A DNA stretch of 64,000 bases from Bacteroidales bacterium (GCA_017446745.1 JAFSQF010000004.1:60299-124298), one strand, 5' to 3'. Counted from the stretch's first letter, positions 1-9,143 are shown. Notes: a model not told the origin generated them from the sequence alone. Numbers and translations are program-made.

Positions 1-346
1 TGGTCCAGATGCTGTCGCGGTTTTTCTGGTTGTAGAAGCCCTTGGCCAGCAGATGCCCTTTCTCGTCGTAGGCCTCATGCTGGCAGAAACGTCCGGGAAC
101 GGTGTAGATGTTGCGGATTTTAAGGGTTCCGTCGGGATAGTAATAGTTGAAAGTGCCTATTTCAAGGCCGTCCTTGAAGTCGCCTTCGAAGATGCGGCTG
201 CCGTCCTTGTCGGTCTTGATCCAATGGCCTTGCCGGCGCCCTTGCTGGTCTATTTTATTCTGAGCCGGACAAAACGTGGCACTGCAGGACATGACGGTCA
301 GCGTCGCCGCAATGAAAAAACGGATTACTGTGCAATATTTACTCAT
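1..346 (-). CDS. MORN/YwqK-like repeat lipoprotein, 3' end outside window
   Basis: The reading frame starts at the ATG at 346 and is still open at base 1, so about 115 residues are visible. It begins with a hydrophobic signal sequence ending in TLTVMSC, a plausible lipobox, so an envelope lipoprotein is likely. The mature part contains FEGDFKDGLEIGTFNYYYPD and DEKGHLLAKGFYNQ, the G-x-x-x-G-x-F/W-x-x-Y/F-x-x-x-G pattern of YwqK/MORN-type repeats, which in Bacteroidota are common in secreted proteins of unknown role. The annotated-looking frame on the opposite strand (53..355) has no signal or domain and is judged a shadow. Function is not known; the YwqK name only refers to fold similarity and does not prove an antitoxin role. 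Confidence 0.7.
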   Translation of the reverse strand, partial: MSKYCTVIRFFIAATLTVMSCSATFCPAQNKIDQQGRRQGHWIKTDKDGSRIFEGDFKDGLEIGTFNYYYPDGTLKIRNIYTVPGRFCQHEAYDEKGHLLAKGFYNQKNRDSIWT

Positions 347-447
347 GATAATTAGGTATGTTGAATTGTTTAATCGTTTATTATTTGTCAATAGTATATC
401 AATAGATTAGTAGTTAGGTTAGGTGTGGCTTAATGATGAACGATTAG

Positions 448-1908
448 TTAATTGACCACCAGTCGTTTTGTTGACGCGCCTGCGGGGGTTGTGATTCTGA
501 TGATGTAGAGCCCTTTAGGGATTCCTCTGATGTCGATGGTGGCGCTTATGGCGTTGACGGGCTGTGATAAAAGGAGTGTGCCGTCGGATTTGTATAGTTC
601 CACGCTGTTGATGCTGAACGATGAGATGATGGTGACGGCATCGGTGGCCGGGTTGGGTTGGATGTAGGTGTAGTTGTCGGCCAGCGAGAGCGAGAGAGTG
701 GTGTCGGGAGGGTTGACGACGGTAGTGGCGGTGTCGCCAGGGATGTAGAACGTGACGGTGTCGGACCATCGGCTGAATAGGGTGTCGCTGCAGAGTGTGC
801 GAACCGTTACAGAGTAGTGGCAGGCTGAATCGAGTCCTGTGAAGGTCACGAAATTGAGACTTGTGGTGAGGGCGGTGTCAGGGTCGGTGTTGCCATACTT
901 ATGAAGGACTACATCGAACTGGGCATTTTCGGGACCGTTCCAGATGAGGGTGGCGTTGTCAAAGCCGGTGTTGACTGTGCGAAGGTTGCGGACGGGGAGG
1001 CAGGTATCCTGGATGTCGGCGTGATGGAACGTGCCGGTGTCGAAGATGGGGAAGATGTGGAGGAACCTGTCGCCTGTAGGGTAATCGTGCCAGTTGGTGT
1101 CGGTGACCCAGCAGCGACCGTTGTAAACCCCACCATTATATTCATCGATAAGGCAGGCTTTTACTTTTATGTATTGAGGATAAGAATGGAAACATCCGTT
1201 ATTATAAGCCTGGGAAAAGACAGTTGTGGTGTATGAAGTTGTGGGGTGGGCTGAGATGGGGTTATAACCAATCCATTCTATTGTGTCGAACCAAATGTGA
1301 TACCACTGTGGCACCAGGTAATTGTTGTAGTTGGTGCCGGCCACGTAGAAGGTGTCCCTTACGGTGACGGGCTGTTCGAAATAGGCTTCGCGAACGGTAT
1401 GGAACAGTTCTTTCCATCGTTCGTGTCTCACGTGTCGCTCATCGTAATAATTAGATTCCTTCACATGGCCCAAACATAGCGTATATGCTGGTGAGGCAGT
1501 GTCCCAGCGGGTTTCCCGAAGAAGGGTCATCTCGTTGTCGATCTCCTTGTAGAGGCGAAAATATTCTGGGAGGAGGTGGTTTAGATTTGAATCTTCTATT
1601 TCGCTATAAAAGGAGCCAGTGAAACAAGTGCTGGCTATGCCGATGATAGTAAGTTCGGAATCAGCGATGATGGGTCTGGCAAAGATCATTTGGCCAAAAT
1701 CAACAAAATCGTTAAACATACCGTGGTGGAATGTGGTGTGCTCATGGAATTCCTGTTCGCAGGTGTCGTAGTTGATGCGATAGTGATCCCACCAGTTGGT
1801 GTCCCAATAATAATAGTTTGGGACGCGCTCTCCGAAAGGAATAGTGTCGGTTTGGGCGGCAAGAGTGGTGGCAATGACCAGTGTCAGTAAAAGAAATGTC
1901 TGTTTCAT
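448..1908 (-). CDS. secreted protein with fibronectin III-like domain and T9SS type A sorting domain
   Basis: A 486-residue exported protein. Residues 1-18 form a signal peptide (MKQTFLLLTLVIATTLAAQ). The middle 270 residues are rich in Trp, Tyr, His and Asp and match no family I recognise. Residues about 300-390 look like a fibronectin type III module, with the typical start PVRNLRTVNTGFDNATLIW and the late Tyr in YSVTVRTLC. The last 75 residues carry a type IX secretion sorting signal: YIQPNPATDAVTI, then a strand with VELYKSDGTLL, then the terminal IPKGLYIIRIT...KRLVVN. Such proteins cross the outer membrane by T9SS and are anchored or released at the cell surface. It sits 12 bases downstream of 1921..3384 on the same strand, so the two are probably cotranscribed. 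Cargo function is unknown. Confidence 0.88.
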   Translation of the reverse strand: MKQTFLLLTLVIATTLAAQTDTIPFGERVPNYYYWDTNWWDHYRINYDTCEQEFHEHTTFHHGMFNDFVDFGQMIFARPIIADSELTIIGIASTCFTGSFYSEIEDSNLNHLLPEYFRLYKEIDNEMTLLRETRWDTASPAYTLCLGHVKESNYYDERHVRHERWKELFHTVREAYFEQPVTVRDTFYVAGTNYNNYLVPQWYHIWFDTIEWIGYNPISAHPTTSYTTTVFSQAYNNGCFHSYPQYIKVKACLIDEYNGGVYNGRCWVTDTNWHDYPTGDRFLHIFPIFDTGTFHHADIQDTCLPVRNLRTVNTGFDNATLIWNGPENAQFDVVLHKYGNTDPDTALTTSLNFVTFTGLDSACHYSVTVRTLCSDTLFSRWSDTVTFYIPGDTATTVVNPPDTTLSLSLADNYTYIQPNPATDAVTIISSFSINSVELYKSDGTLLLSQPVNAISATIDIRGIPKGLYIIRITTPAGASTKRLVVN

Positions 1909-1920
1909 GGTTCGGAATGA

Positions 1921-3384
1921 TTATTGTTCGCAAATGATAGATATTTCACGGTTGATAAGTGCCATTTTGAAGGGTTGGGGCGTGGCGATGCCGCCTATCA
2001 TGCAGATGTCGGAAAGTTTTGTTTCGTACTGTCCTTTCGGATATTCCTTGATGGACGTCTTTTGTTGTGGCCAGCACCGCGATTGTTGTCCGGAGGTCTC
2101 CACCTGGAAGAAGTATCTGCGGTTATAGAATTTTGTCTTTCCTCCGAGCAGGTATTGCGAGCCTTGGTTGAAGTGGCACAGGCTGTTGAATCCGGCGTCG
2201 CCGTAGAGGTCGTCGGCAATGAATCCGTTGAAACTGTTAATGACAGTGGTGAGCGAGAGGTCGATTTCGTGAAAATGGCTCAGTGCAGAATCGGGGTTCG
2301 AGTTCGTACCGCCTGTGTTAAGAACGCCGAAATTCCGTTCTCTGCCCAAGTAGACGAAGTCGTTGAGTCTCATAATGTGTTTGCAGTTGTCGTCTTGAAC
2401 AAGAATGGCAGATGCCACCATGGCATTGGGCTGATGGTGGAGGATGCGGCCAAGCTTAAATTTGGCGAGATGGATTAAAAAGTTGTATTTTAAAGGATAG
2501 TCGCTGGAACATATTAAGGATGCTGTTGCAATGGTATCATCCCGGAGGTATACTGCACGAAGGTCTTTGTTGTACCATGATGGAAGAGTCGAGCCGTAGG
2601 GCATCGGAGGGAACCCATTGAAGCGAAATGATTGGCCTGAGGTGCTTAATGTATTGAAAATATTTTCTTTGTCGAAGATACGGAGGCATATTTTGCCTCC
2701 TGCAATAATGTCGTCGGTGTCGCTTGTTACCCCGGCGGTCACTATATAGTCTTCGGTGCGGGTTATGTCGAGCATGTCGGTGACGGGTTCTTCGCTTGCC
2801 AGCCCAGTGTTGTAGGACGAGAAGGCACCGTGCTCGTCGGAGGTCAGGTCAACGATGCATCCGTGGTATAGTCCGCGCATCATCTCTTTAGCATAACCCA
2901 CGCATACAATATGGCGTTTGCCGTCCCTCCCTCTGTAGGTAACCAGCTTCGTGAGATTTCGGGCTTTGAATGTGTTACAAAGGTCAAAATCTTTTTGGAT
3001 GTAGAATTTGTCGTTGCCAAAGAATACGTCGTGGATATTGAAGAAACCGATGATGGCCGAGGAGTCTTTTGCGGTGCCGCAGAAAAAAACGCTGTCGTTC
3101 GATACCTCGAAGTCGGATATGGTACAATGGTATACGCCGTATGCACGCGAGACCATGTTGGAGTCGAGATAGGAAAAGATTGAATATTTCCCGACAGTGT
3201 CGAAGGCACTGATGATGGACGCAGGGTACTTGTACTCGCGGATTATGACATTGTCGGCGGCTATGGTTGCCGAGGCTTGCGCCGTCACGCTGGTCTGTGC
3301 TAACGAAAAACCGGCAATAAGCATTAAAATAGTTATTGATAAGAGGCTTTTCTTTTGTTTGCCAATGTTAAAGAATTTGTTCAT
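1921..3384 (-). CDS. exported protein of unknown function
   Basis: A 487-residue protein with a long N-terminal signal (charged GKQKKSLLS followed by ITILMLIAGFSLAQ). No enzymatic motif was recognised. The body contains repeated short segments such as DFEVSNDSVFFCGTAKDS, DMLDITRTEDYIVTAGVTSD and FNSLCHFNQGSQYLLGGKT, spaced like blades of a beta-propeller-like or repeat protein; that fold is only an inference. It lacks the sorting domain that its downstream neighbour (448..1908) has, so it may stay in the periplasm or outer membrane. The 12-base spacing to that neighbour suggests one transcript and perhaps a shared role at the cell surface. The start ATG at 3384 puts the charged n-region directly before the hydrophobic core. 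Confidence 0.8.
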   Translation of the reverse strand: MNKFFNIGKQKKSLLSITILMLIAGFSLAQTSVTAQASATIAADNVIIREYKYPASIISAFDTVGKYSIFSYLDSNMVSRAYGVYHCTISDFEVSNDSVFFCGTAKDSSAIIGFFNIHDVFFGNDKFYIQKDFDLCNTFKARNLTKLVTYRGRDGKRHIVCVGYAKEMMRGLYHGCIVDLTSDEHGAFSSYNTGLASEEPVTDMLDITRTEDYIVTAGVTSDTDDIIAGGKICLRIFDKENIFNTLSTSGQSFRFNGFPPMPYGSTLPSWYNKDLRAVYLRDDTIATASLICSSDYPLKYNFLIHLAKFKLGRILHHQPNAMVASAILVQDDNCKHIMRLNDFVYLGRERNFGVLNTGGTNSNPDSALSHFHEIDLSLTTVINSFNGFIADDLYGDAGFNSLCHFNQGSQYLLGGKTKFYNRRYFFQVETSGQQSRCWPQQKTSIKEYPKGQYETKLSDICMIGGIATPQPFKMALINREISIICEQ

Positions 3385-3427
3385 TTGAAATTCGATTTTT
3401 TTTTGTTATGGTGAGTTTCTTAGATGT

Positions 3428-3925
3428 TTATTCTTCAATGCCTTGTTGGCGGAGGCGGTTGATGACCTGTTGTGATTCGGCATCGTTGTCAAGGCTGCGG
3501 CGAAGCGTGGGGTGGGGGCGTGGTTTGGCTTCGCCGGTATTGACACTTGTGGTGTTGTCTGCCTCGCTTGATGGTTGCCACTGCTCTTCCTCCTTCCGGC
3601 TTGCTTTGGCGGCCTTGAGGTAGACCCGCTCGCGCACAGCGTTGAACTGCACGGTGTAGTCCGAGCGTTTGGGGTCCGGGCGGATGGAACGTGTGGTGGC
3701 CACCTCGAAGGGGTCGTCGATAACGATGCGCACGTGGTATTCCTTGTCCTCCAGCCCACGCACGGTCACCATGCCCGACGAACGTTCGTTCTGCAGATGT
3801 CCGTTGACATACACGAAGAATTTGGCGTCGGTGACGGAAGTGAAGGTCAACTTCAGGTCCTGGGCTTGTAGGGAATGGGAGAGGGCAAGTGCCAGTGCCA
3901 GGAATAACGGAAAAATGTGTTTCAT
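3428..3925 (-). CDS. small exported protein, DUF4476 N-terminal-like
   Basis: A 165-residue protein with a clean signal peptide (MKHIFPLFLALALALSHSLQAQ). Residues 23-100 (DLKLTFTSVTDAKFFVYVNG, later VTVRGLEDKEYHVRIVIDDP) follow the pattern of the small beta domain that often precedes DUF4476 in Bacteroidota: a vague 'value in a field, name of the thing, linked residue' motif around VNG, V..LE and I..D. The C-terminal 60 residues are basic, low complexity and probably disordered (KAAKASRKEEEQWQPSSEAD), and the DUF4476 domain itself is missing, so the protein is short for that family. It lies 43 bases upstream of 1921..3384 and diverges from the TonB-dependent receptor at 4013. Role unknown. 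Confidence 0.72.
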   Translation of the reverse strand: MKHIFPLFLALALALSHSLQAQDLKLTFTSVTDAKFFVYVNGHLQNERSSGMVTVRGLEDKEYHVRIVIDDPFEVATTRSIRPDPKRSDYTVQFNAVRERVYLKAAKASRKEEEQWQPSSEADNTTSVNTGEAKPRPHPTLRRSLDNDAESQQVINRLRQQGIEE

Positions 3926-4012
3926 GTGTTCTTTTTTATTCCTATTGTAACGGAAAGAGGCTATTTTTTATTGTGAATGCAACAATATATATTTTTTTGA
4001 TACGTTATTGGC

Positions 4013-6550
4013 ATGATGAAAACAATGAGAACGGTAGCACGTACCGTAATAATAATTCTGCTCGTGACTTTTGCAATGTCGCTGAAGGCTCAAGGGGTTG
4101 GCACGTTGCGGGGAACGGTATATGACCGCGAGGGGAAGCCGTTGCAGTATGCCAACGTCGTGGCCCCCGGCTTGCAACCGGTGCGAGGCAGCGTCAGCGA
4201 CCGCCATGGACGTTATAGCCTGGAATTGCCTGCCGACAGCGCCGTCAAAATCAATGTGAGGCTTACAGGGTATGCTACTGTGGACACCACCGTCAGCGTG
4301 GGGAAAGGTGAGCGGCTGGAACTTGATTTCGTTATGGGAGGGCATTCGGTACACCTCGACAAGGTGACGGTTAGCGAGGAGAAGTCGCGCACCACCACTT
4401 TTACGCGCGTCGACGTGCAGCGTCTGGAGAGCAGCCTCGGGCCGCAGGCCGGCGTGGAATCGCTGCTGAAAACCCTGCCTGACGTACAGAGCAACAACGA
4501 GATGTCGTCGCAATACTCGGTGCGCGGCGGCTCGTTCGACGAGAATATGGTGTACATCAACGGCGTGGAGGTCTACCGCCCCATGCTTGTCCGCAACGGA
4601 CAACAGGAGGGCACCTCCATCATCAATCCCGACATGGTGAAGAATATCCTTTTCTCGCCCGGAGGATTCAATGCCAGCTATGGCGACCGGATGTCTTCGG
4701 TGCTCGACATCCTCTACGGGCGTCCGCAGCAGTTCCGGGCCAAGGCCTCGGCGTCGTTCCTCGGAGCCTCGCTGTGGGCTGAGGGGCTGCTTGGCGACCG
4801 GTGCACCTACTCCGTGGGCTTCCGGCAGCACTCGAACCGCTATGTCTTCCGCTCGCTCGACACTAAAGGGAACTACACCACTTCCTACACCGACCTCCAG
4901 GCTCTGCTGACCTACTCCGTCAGCGACGCCCTCGACCTACAGCTTACGGCCATTGCCACTCGCAACCGCTACGGGCTTATCCCCGAGGAGCAGACCACCA
5001 CGTTCGGAGGCTTCACCGAGGTGATGCAGTTCCAGGTATATTATGAGGGTCAGGAAAGCGACAGCTACCGCACCCTGCTGGGTGCCATCGACCTGGACTG
5101 GCATCCCAACGATGACTACAAGCTGCGATGGACCAACTCGGTGCAGAACAACCGCGAAGCGGAGCAATATGACATCCTCAGCCAGTTCTGGCTCTACGAG
5201 CTCAATGTGGGCACCTTCGACGAGAATGGCGAGCAGGAACGTTTCGACCGTGGCATCGGCTCTTTCTTGGAACACGCACGTAACTATCTGACCACCATTA
5301 CCTATTCTTCCCAGCTGCGTGGCACGCATTATGCTGCTTTGGGCAACTGGAATTGGGGCGTTCAGCTACAGTTGGACCAGGTGCGCGACCGCATGCGCGA
5401 ATGGAAACTGGTGGATTCTGCGGGCTATGCTATCCCCACGGTGCTGCCACGCCCGGGTGAGGATACCAATATGCCGCTTGTGCCTGTGCTTCAGCTCTTT
5501 TGCCGTGCCAACCACACCGTGGGCACGGCACGGCTCTCGGCTTTCGTGCAGCGCAACTGGGATTTCTATACCGACCGGGGCGATGTGCTCTCGCTTGTGG
5601 CTGGCATTCGCGGCCAATGGTATGATATCAATTTCGAGAATGACAATCTGACGGGCAACAATTCTAATTATCAGCACCATTATGCGTTCGATGTCGACAG
5701 CCCGCACAACAGGGGCTGGCTGCTCTCGCCTCGCGTAAGCCTTAACTACAAGCCAAAGTGGCAGAAGGACATACTGTTCCGGCTTGCCGCAGGGCTCTAT
5801 GGACAGCCGCCTATCTACCGTGAATACCGTTACGACGACGGCACGCTAAACCATGCCATCAACAGTCAGAAATCATACCAGGTTATGGGCACCATGGACT
5901 GGAATTTCCGCATCGGCGACAGCCCGTTCAAGTTCACTGCCGACCTGTACTATAAATATATTGACGACCTAATACCCTACCGTATAGAGAATTTGCGCAT
6001 CCGCTACGATGCCTTGAACAACGCCGTGGGTTATGCCGCAGGACTCTCGCTGCGGCTGAGCGGCGAGGTGGTGGAGGGCCTGGAATCGTGGGCCTCGCTG
6101 TCGCTGATGAGCGCCAAGCAGGACATCGAGGACGACGGCTCCGGATGGCTTCCACGACCCACCGACCAACTGCTGAGCTTCAAGATGTTTTTTCAGGACT
6201 ACATCCCCTCGGTGCCGTTCTGGCGTATGTCGCTCAATTTTATAGCCTCCAGCGGTTTGCCATTCACTTTCCCACAGCAGCGGGATTTCTCACGCCACTA
6301 TAGCTACCCGGCCTATTTGCGCGTGGACTGGGGCAACACCATCCAGCTGTCGCGCATCGAGAAACTGAAGCAAACGTGGATTATGAAACATGTAGGCGAC
6401 CTGCTGCTCACCGTCGAAGTGTTCAACCTTTTCGACTATAAGAATGTGGTCTCCTATACTTTCGTGGCCGACTATTCCAATGTCTACTACCCCGTGCCCA
6501 ACTATCTTACTGCTCGCCAGATAAACTTCAAGCTGACGGCACTGTTTTGA
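4013..6550 (+). CDS. TonB-dependent outer membrane receptor with carboxypeptidase regulatory-like domain
   Basis: An 845-residue outer membrane receptor. A signal peptide (about residues 1-26, ending SLKAQ) is followed by a carboxypeptidase D regulatory-like domain at 30-105 (GTLRGTVYDREGKPLQYANV), a plug domain at about 115-215 (SLGPQAGVESLLKTLPDVQ, then SQYSVRGGSFDENMVYINGV) and a C-terminal barrel with alternating aromatic strands ending in the aromatic residue of FKLTALF. This order is usual for Bacteroidota receptors that import large or scarce ligands using TonB energy. No SusD partner follows, so it is not a standard polysaccharide-utilisation SusC pair; siderophore, metal complex, vitamin or peptide are all possible ligands. 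It diverges from 3428..3925 across an 87-base AT-rich spacer. Confidence 0.92.
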   Translation: MMKTMRTVARTVIIILLVTFAMSLKAQGVGTLRGTVYDREGKPLQYANVVAPGLQPVRGSVSDRHGRYSLELPADSAVKINVRLTGYATVDTTVSVGKGERLELDFVMGGHSVHLDKVTVSEEKSRTTTFTRVDVQRLESSLGPQAGVESLLKTLPDVQSNNEMSSQYSVRGGSFDENMVYINGVEVYRPMLVRNGQQEGTSIINPDMVKNILFSPGGFNASYGDRMSSVLDILYGRPQQFRAKASASFLGASLWAEGLLGDRCTYSVGFRQHSNRYVFRSLDTKGNYTTSYTDLQALLTYSVSDALDLQLTAIATRNRYGLIPEEQTTTFGGFTEVMQFQVYYEGQESDSYRTLLGAIDLDWHPNDDYKLRWTNSVQNNREAEQYDILSQFWLYELNVGTFDENGEQERFDRGIGSFLEHARNYLTTITYSSQLRGTHYAALGNWNWGVQLQLDQVRDRMREWKLVDSAGYAIPTVLPRPGEDTNMPLVPVLQLFCRANHTVGTARLSAFVQRNWDFYTDRGDVLSLVAGIRGQWYDINFENDNLTGNNSNYQHHYAFDVDSPHNRGWLLSPRVSLNYKPKWQKDILFRLAAGLYGQPPIYREYRYDDGTLNHAINSQKSYQVMGTMDWNFRIGDSPFKFTADLYYKYIDDLIPYRIENLRIRYDALNNAVGYAAGLSLRLSGEVVEGLESWASLSLMSAKQDIEDDGSGWLPRPTDQLLSFKMFFQDYIPSVPFWRMSLNFIASSGLPFTFPQQRDFSRHYSYPAYLRVDWGNTIQLSRIEKLKQTWIMKHVGDLLLTVEVFNLFDYKNVVSYTFVADYSNVYYPVPNYLTARQINFKLTALF

Positions 6551-6553
6551 TAT

Positions 6554-6620
6554 TTGGTACGCAGGCGTCCTCGCCTGCGATTAGCGACTTCGGTACGTGG
6601 GTGTCCTCGCCTGCGATTTA
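6554..6620. repeat. family B hairpin repeat, two copies
   Basis: Two copies of GGTACGC-x-GGCG-TCCT-CGCC-TGCG, each an 8-bp stem with loop TCCT. The second copy has CGTGGGTG against CGCCTGCG, where all differences are G-U type pairs. They lie between the TonB receptor stop (6550) and the M16 start (6651). Confidence 0.9.
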
Positions 6621-6650
6621 AATAAATACAGATTATCATATCATCATTCT

Positions 6651-7994
6651 ATGCTATCGTATAATAACCCAGTGGAGGGGCGTCTGACCCCGAATGATAT
6701 TGACCGTGGCGGCCTCCTGCCTCAGAAACATCTGATGCCGAATGGCAAACCAATCTTCTTCTTCCCAGACAACAGTATCGAGCTGGTGAGGTTTGATTTT
6801 GTTTTTGAGGCTGGTACTGCTCTGCAACAGAAAAAGTTACAGTCGGCTGCCGCTATCATGCTGCTGACGGCAGGAACCAGACACCACACTGCACGGCAGA
6901 TAGCGGAGTTTATGGATTTCAGAGGTATTGCCCTGGAACAGACTAACGACTCCGTGTCGGCCACTCTTACCGTTTATAGTCATGTGCGCTACGCCAAAGA
7001 GTTACTGCCTCTTTTGCACGAAATGATTACCGAATCGACATATCCCGATGATGAATTCGACATCTTTCGTACCAAACGCAAACAGAGACTGTTGGTGAAT
7101 ATGCAGCAGACCTCTTATGTGGCACGCATGATTTACTATGACGGGCTTTTCGGACGGAACCACCCGCTGGGGGCTTTCGCTGAGCCCGAGGATATTGATT
7201 TGCTCTCGGTCGACGATGTGCGAAGCTTCCATCGCCTATACCATACCCCATCGCGACTGATGATAGTTGCCGGTGGCAATGTTGGCCCCGAACTTCTGTC
7301 GTTGATGGACTGTCTGTTCGGGAGCGAGGCTGTGGACGACTGCTCGTCCATCGTCCTTCCGGAGCCTATGGCGACGCACCACGGTCTGTATCGAATGCCA
7401 ATGCCGGGAGCGGTGCAGAACACCCTGCGTGTGGGAAGGCTGTTGCCGTTGAAATGGAACGACATGGACTATGCTCATTTCATGGTCCTCAATACGGTGC
7501 TGGGCGGCTATTTCGGCTCGCGTCTGATGTCGAACCTGCGCGAAGACAAGGGCTACACCTATGGGATTAACTCAATGACTCAGATTTACCGTGGCTTCCT
7601 GGTGTTCCATATCATAACTGACGTGGCTTCCGACAAGTCGGAGGCTGCCATTAAGGAAATTTTAAAAGAGATGCAGCGGCTGTGCGACGAACCCGTCGGC
7701 GACGAGGAACTTATGATGGTGCGTAGCTGCATGCTGGGCGACTTTATGCGAAGCATCGACGGCGTCTTCGAGCGTTGCGAGCGATTCTGCCAGATGATGA
7801 CGTCTGGCGTCAGCGAGGTTTTTACCGATAATTTTATGTCGGTCTTGACTTCTGGTGGGCATGACGGCAGCACTCCGCAAAAGCTTCAGTCTTTGGCACA
7901 AAGCATCTTCTCTGTCCCCGACTTGGTGATGGTGTCGGCCGGAGCCATGGAAAATATGGATGCTGCGATGGACGATGCTGAATACAGTGATTAG
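6651..7994 (+). CDS. M16 family (insulinase-like) protein lacking the zinc motif
   Basis: A 447-residue soluble protein of the M16 (pitrilysin/insulinase) fold. The N-terminal half aligns with the family up to FVFEAGTALQQKKLQSAAAI, but the catalytic H-x-x-E-H is absent: AAAIMLLTAGT stands where the His, Glu and His should be. The C-terminal half keeps the substrate-holding end (LMSNLREDKGYTYGINS, with the conserved Arg and Tyr). Non-catalytic M16 chains usually pair with an active one, and an active type M16 could be the protein cut at the right edge of this window or one elsewhere. The ORF opens at 6597 inside a hairpin repeat; the ATG at 6651 (MLSYNNPVEGRLTP) is preferred because it lies beyond the repeat. 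Confidence 0.82.
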   Translation: MLSYNNPVEGRLTPNDIDRGGLLPQKHLMPNGKPIFFFPDNSIELVRFDFVFEAGTALQQKKLQSAAAIMLLTAGTRHHTARQIAEFMDFRGIALEQTNDSVSATLTVYSHVRYAKELLPLLHEMITESTYPDDEFDIFRTKRKQRLLVNMQQTSYVARMIYYDGLFGRNHPLGAFAEPEDIDLLSVDDVRSFHRLYHTPSRLMIVAGGNVGPELLSLMDCLFGSEAVDDCSSIVLPEPMATHHGLYRMPMPGAVQNTLRVGRLLPLKWNDMDYAHFMVLNTVLGGYFGSRLMSNLREDKGYTYGINSMTQIYRGFLVFHIITDVASDKSEAAIKEILKEMQRLCDEPVGDEELMMVRSCMLGDFMRSIDGVFERCERFCQMMTSGVSEVFTDNFMSVLTSGGHDGSTPQKLQSLAQSIFSVPDLVMVSAGAMENMDAAMDDAEYSD

Positions 7995-8010
7995 CGTGCT
8001 TGCGATTTGT

Positions 8011-8043
8011 AACTTTGGTACGCAAGCGTCCCCGCTTGCGATT
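8011..8043. repeat. family B hairpin repeat, compensated stem
   Basis: CGCAAGCG-TCCC-CGCTTGCG: relative to the other copies G-C has become A-T on both arms, so pairing is kept. It lies between the M16 stop (7994) and the dus start (8105), inside the leader region. Confidence 0.9.
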
Positions 8044-8104
8044 TAAACGACCTAATTACATCATATTATCACAATATTTACCACCCCTCCAACACTTTCA
8101 GAAT

Positions 8105-9019
8105 ATGTTTGACGGTTATGTGGCTTTTGCTCCTTTGCAGGGATACACCGACATCGTGTACCGACGTGCCCATTGGCGGCACGCAGGCGGTGTGGCCGAA
8201 TATTTCACCCCCTTCGTCAGGCTTGTTGCAGGTGGCCTTTCCTCTCGTGATGCGCGCGATGTCAATGCTCAGGCGAATGCTGCGGTTCCTACTGTTGCTC
8301 AGATTATTGCTCGTGATGCCGACGAGTTCGCACGGCTATGCGAAATGTTGCAGCGGCATGGATGGAAGCATATCAACCTTAACCTCGGTTGCCCTTTCCC
8401 CATGCAGGTGAATGCCGGACGTGGCTGCGGCCTTTTGCAAAATCCCGTCAGGTTGGAAGAAATAGCACAGGAAATGCAGCGGTGGCCTGACGTTGTCTTT
8501 TCTGTAAAGATGCGTTGTGGACAGAAAAGCGTCGACGAGGGATTGGCCGCTATGCAGATAGTTGGCGGTATGCCATTAAGTCAAGTCGTTATCCATCCGC
8601 GCCTTGGCTGTCAACAATATAAAGGCTATGTCGATATCAACGCTTTTGGCCGCATGGCAGATATTTGTCCACATCCTGTGGTCTACAACGGCGACTTGAA
8701 GACCACGGCGCAGATTGAGTACATTATGAGTCAATTCCCTAAGCTTAAGGGCGTCATGGTTGGGAGGGGACTGCTTGAGCGTCCGTGGATGCTATGCGGC
8801 AAGGAACCGCTTATGGTGTTGCATTCCATCCATGAAGAACTCTATCGCCATGCCGATGCAACGTTGTGTGGCGACAGTCAGAAGCTCTCTCGCCTAAAGG
8901 CTTTCTGGGAATACATCGACATAGACCGCAAACATAAGAAATCTATCATGAAAGCCACAACATTGTATCGCTACGACCAAGCTGTGGCTCTCGCTCTGCA
9001 AGCTCCATACATTTCATAA
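8105..9019 (+). CDS. dus: tRNA-dihydrouridine synthase
   Basis: A 304-residue FMN-dependent TIM-barrel enzyme that reduces uridine to 5,6-dihydrouridine in the tRNA D-loop or nearby. It starts MFDGYVAFAPLQGYTD, the usual FMN-binding opening (APMxGxTD), and has INLNLGCPFPMQVNAGRGCG, where the Cys of GCP is the expected proton donor and the following Gly-rich loop contacts the substrate. Later motifs are SVKMRCGQ, VIHPRLGCQQYKG (R.....Q..G), NGDLKT (the NGDI motif) and VMVGRGLLERPW (the GR phosphate site). The length fits the family, and the ATG at 8105 is chosen because upstream residues come from the repeat at 8011-8043. The subtype (A, B or C) is not decided. It is single in context and convergent with nothing nearby. 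Confidence 0.93.
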   Translation: MFDGYVAFAPLQGYTDIVYRRAHWRHAGGVAEYFTPFVRLVAGGLSSRDARDVNAQANAAVPTVAQIIARDADEFARLCEMLQRHGWKHINLNLGCPFPMQVNAGRGCGLLQNPVRLEEIAQEMQRWPDVVFSVKMRCGQKSVDEGLAAMQIVGGMPLSQVVIHPRLGCQQYKGYVDINAFGRMADICPHPVVYNGDLKTTAQIEYIMSQFPKLKGVMVGRGLLERPWMLCGKEPLMVLHSIHEELYRHADATLCGDSQKLSRLKAFWEYIDIDRKHKKSIMKATTLYRYDQAVALALQAPYIS

Positions 9020-9039
9020 ATATTCACATACGGTTTTGG

Positions 9040-9100
9040 TTCTCATTCGCTACCGCGTGCATCCCTCCTGCCAGACAGCACGCGTCCCTGCGTGCAACCA
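9040..9100. repeat. family B-like degenerate repeats
   Basis: Two degraded pieces, CGCGTGCATCCCTCCTGCC and GCACGCGTCCCTGCGTGC; the second still has a 6-bp stem (GCACGC/GCGTGC) with a changed sequence. They lie between dus and the first ATPase promoter. Confidence 0.6.
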
Positions 9101-9112
9101 TATTAACCAACC

Positions 9113-9143
9113 TTTGTTGAAATAAAATTTTTGTGTATATTTG
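9113..9143 (+). promoter_or_regulatory. Bacteroidota-type promoter for the first ATPase
   Basis: TTG (9117-9119) and TATATTTG (9136-9143), 19 bases apart from first base to first base, a good match to the -33/-7 pattern. The ATG at 9207 lies about 60 bases downstream. Not proven by transcript data. Confidence 0.6.

Noticed and set aside
53-355. Plus-strand 100-residue frame at the left edge
   Set aside because: The minus frame over the same bases has a signal peptide, lipobox and YwqK-like repeats; this one has none.
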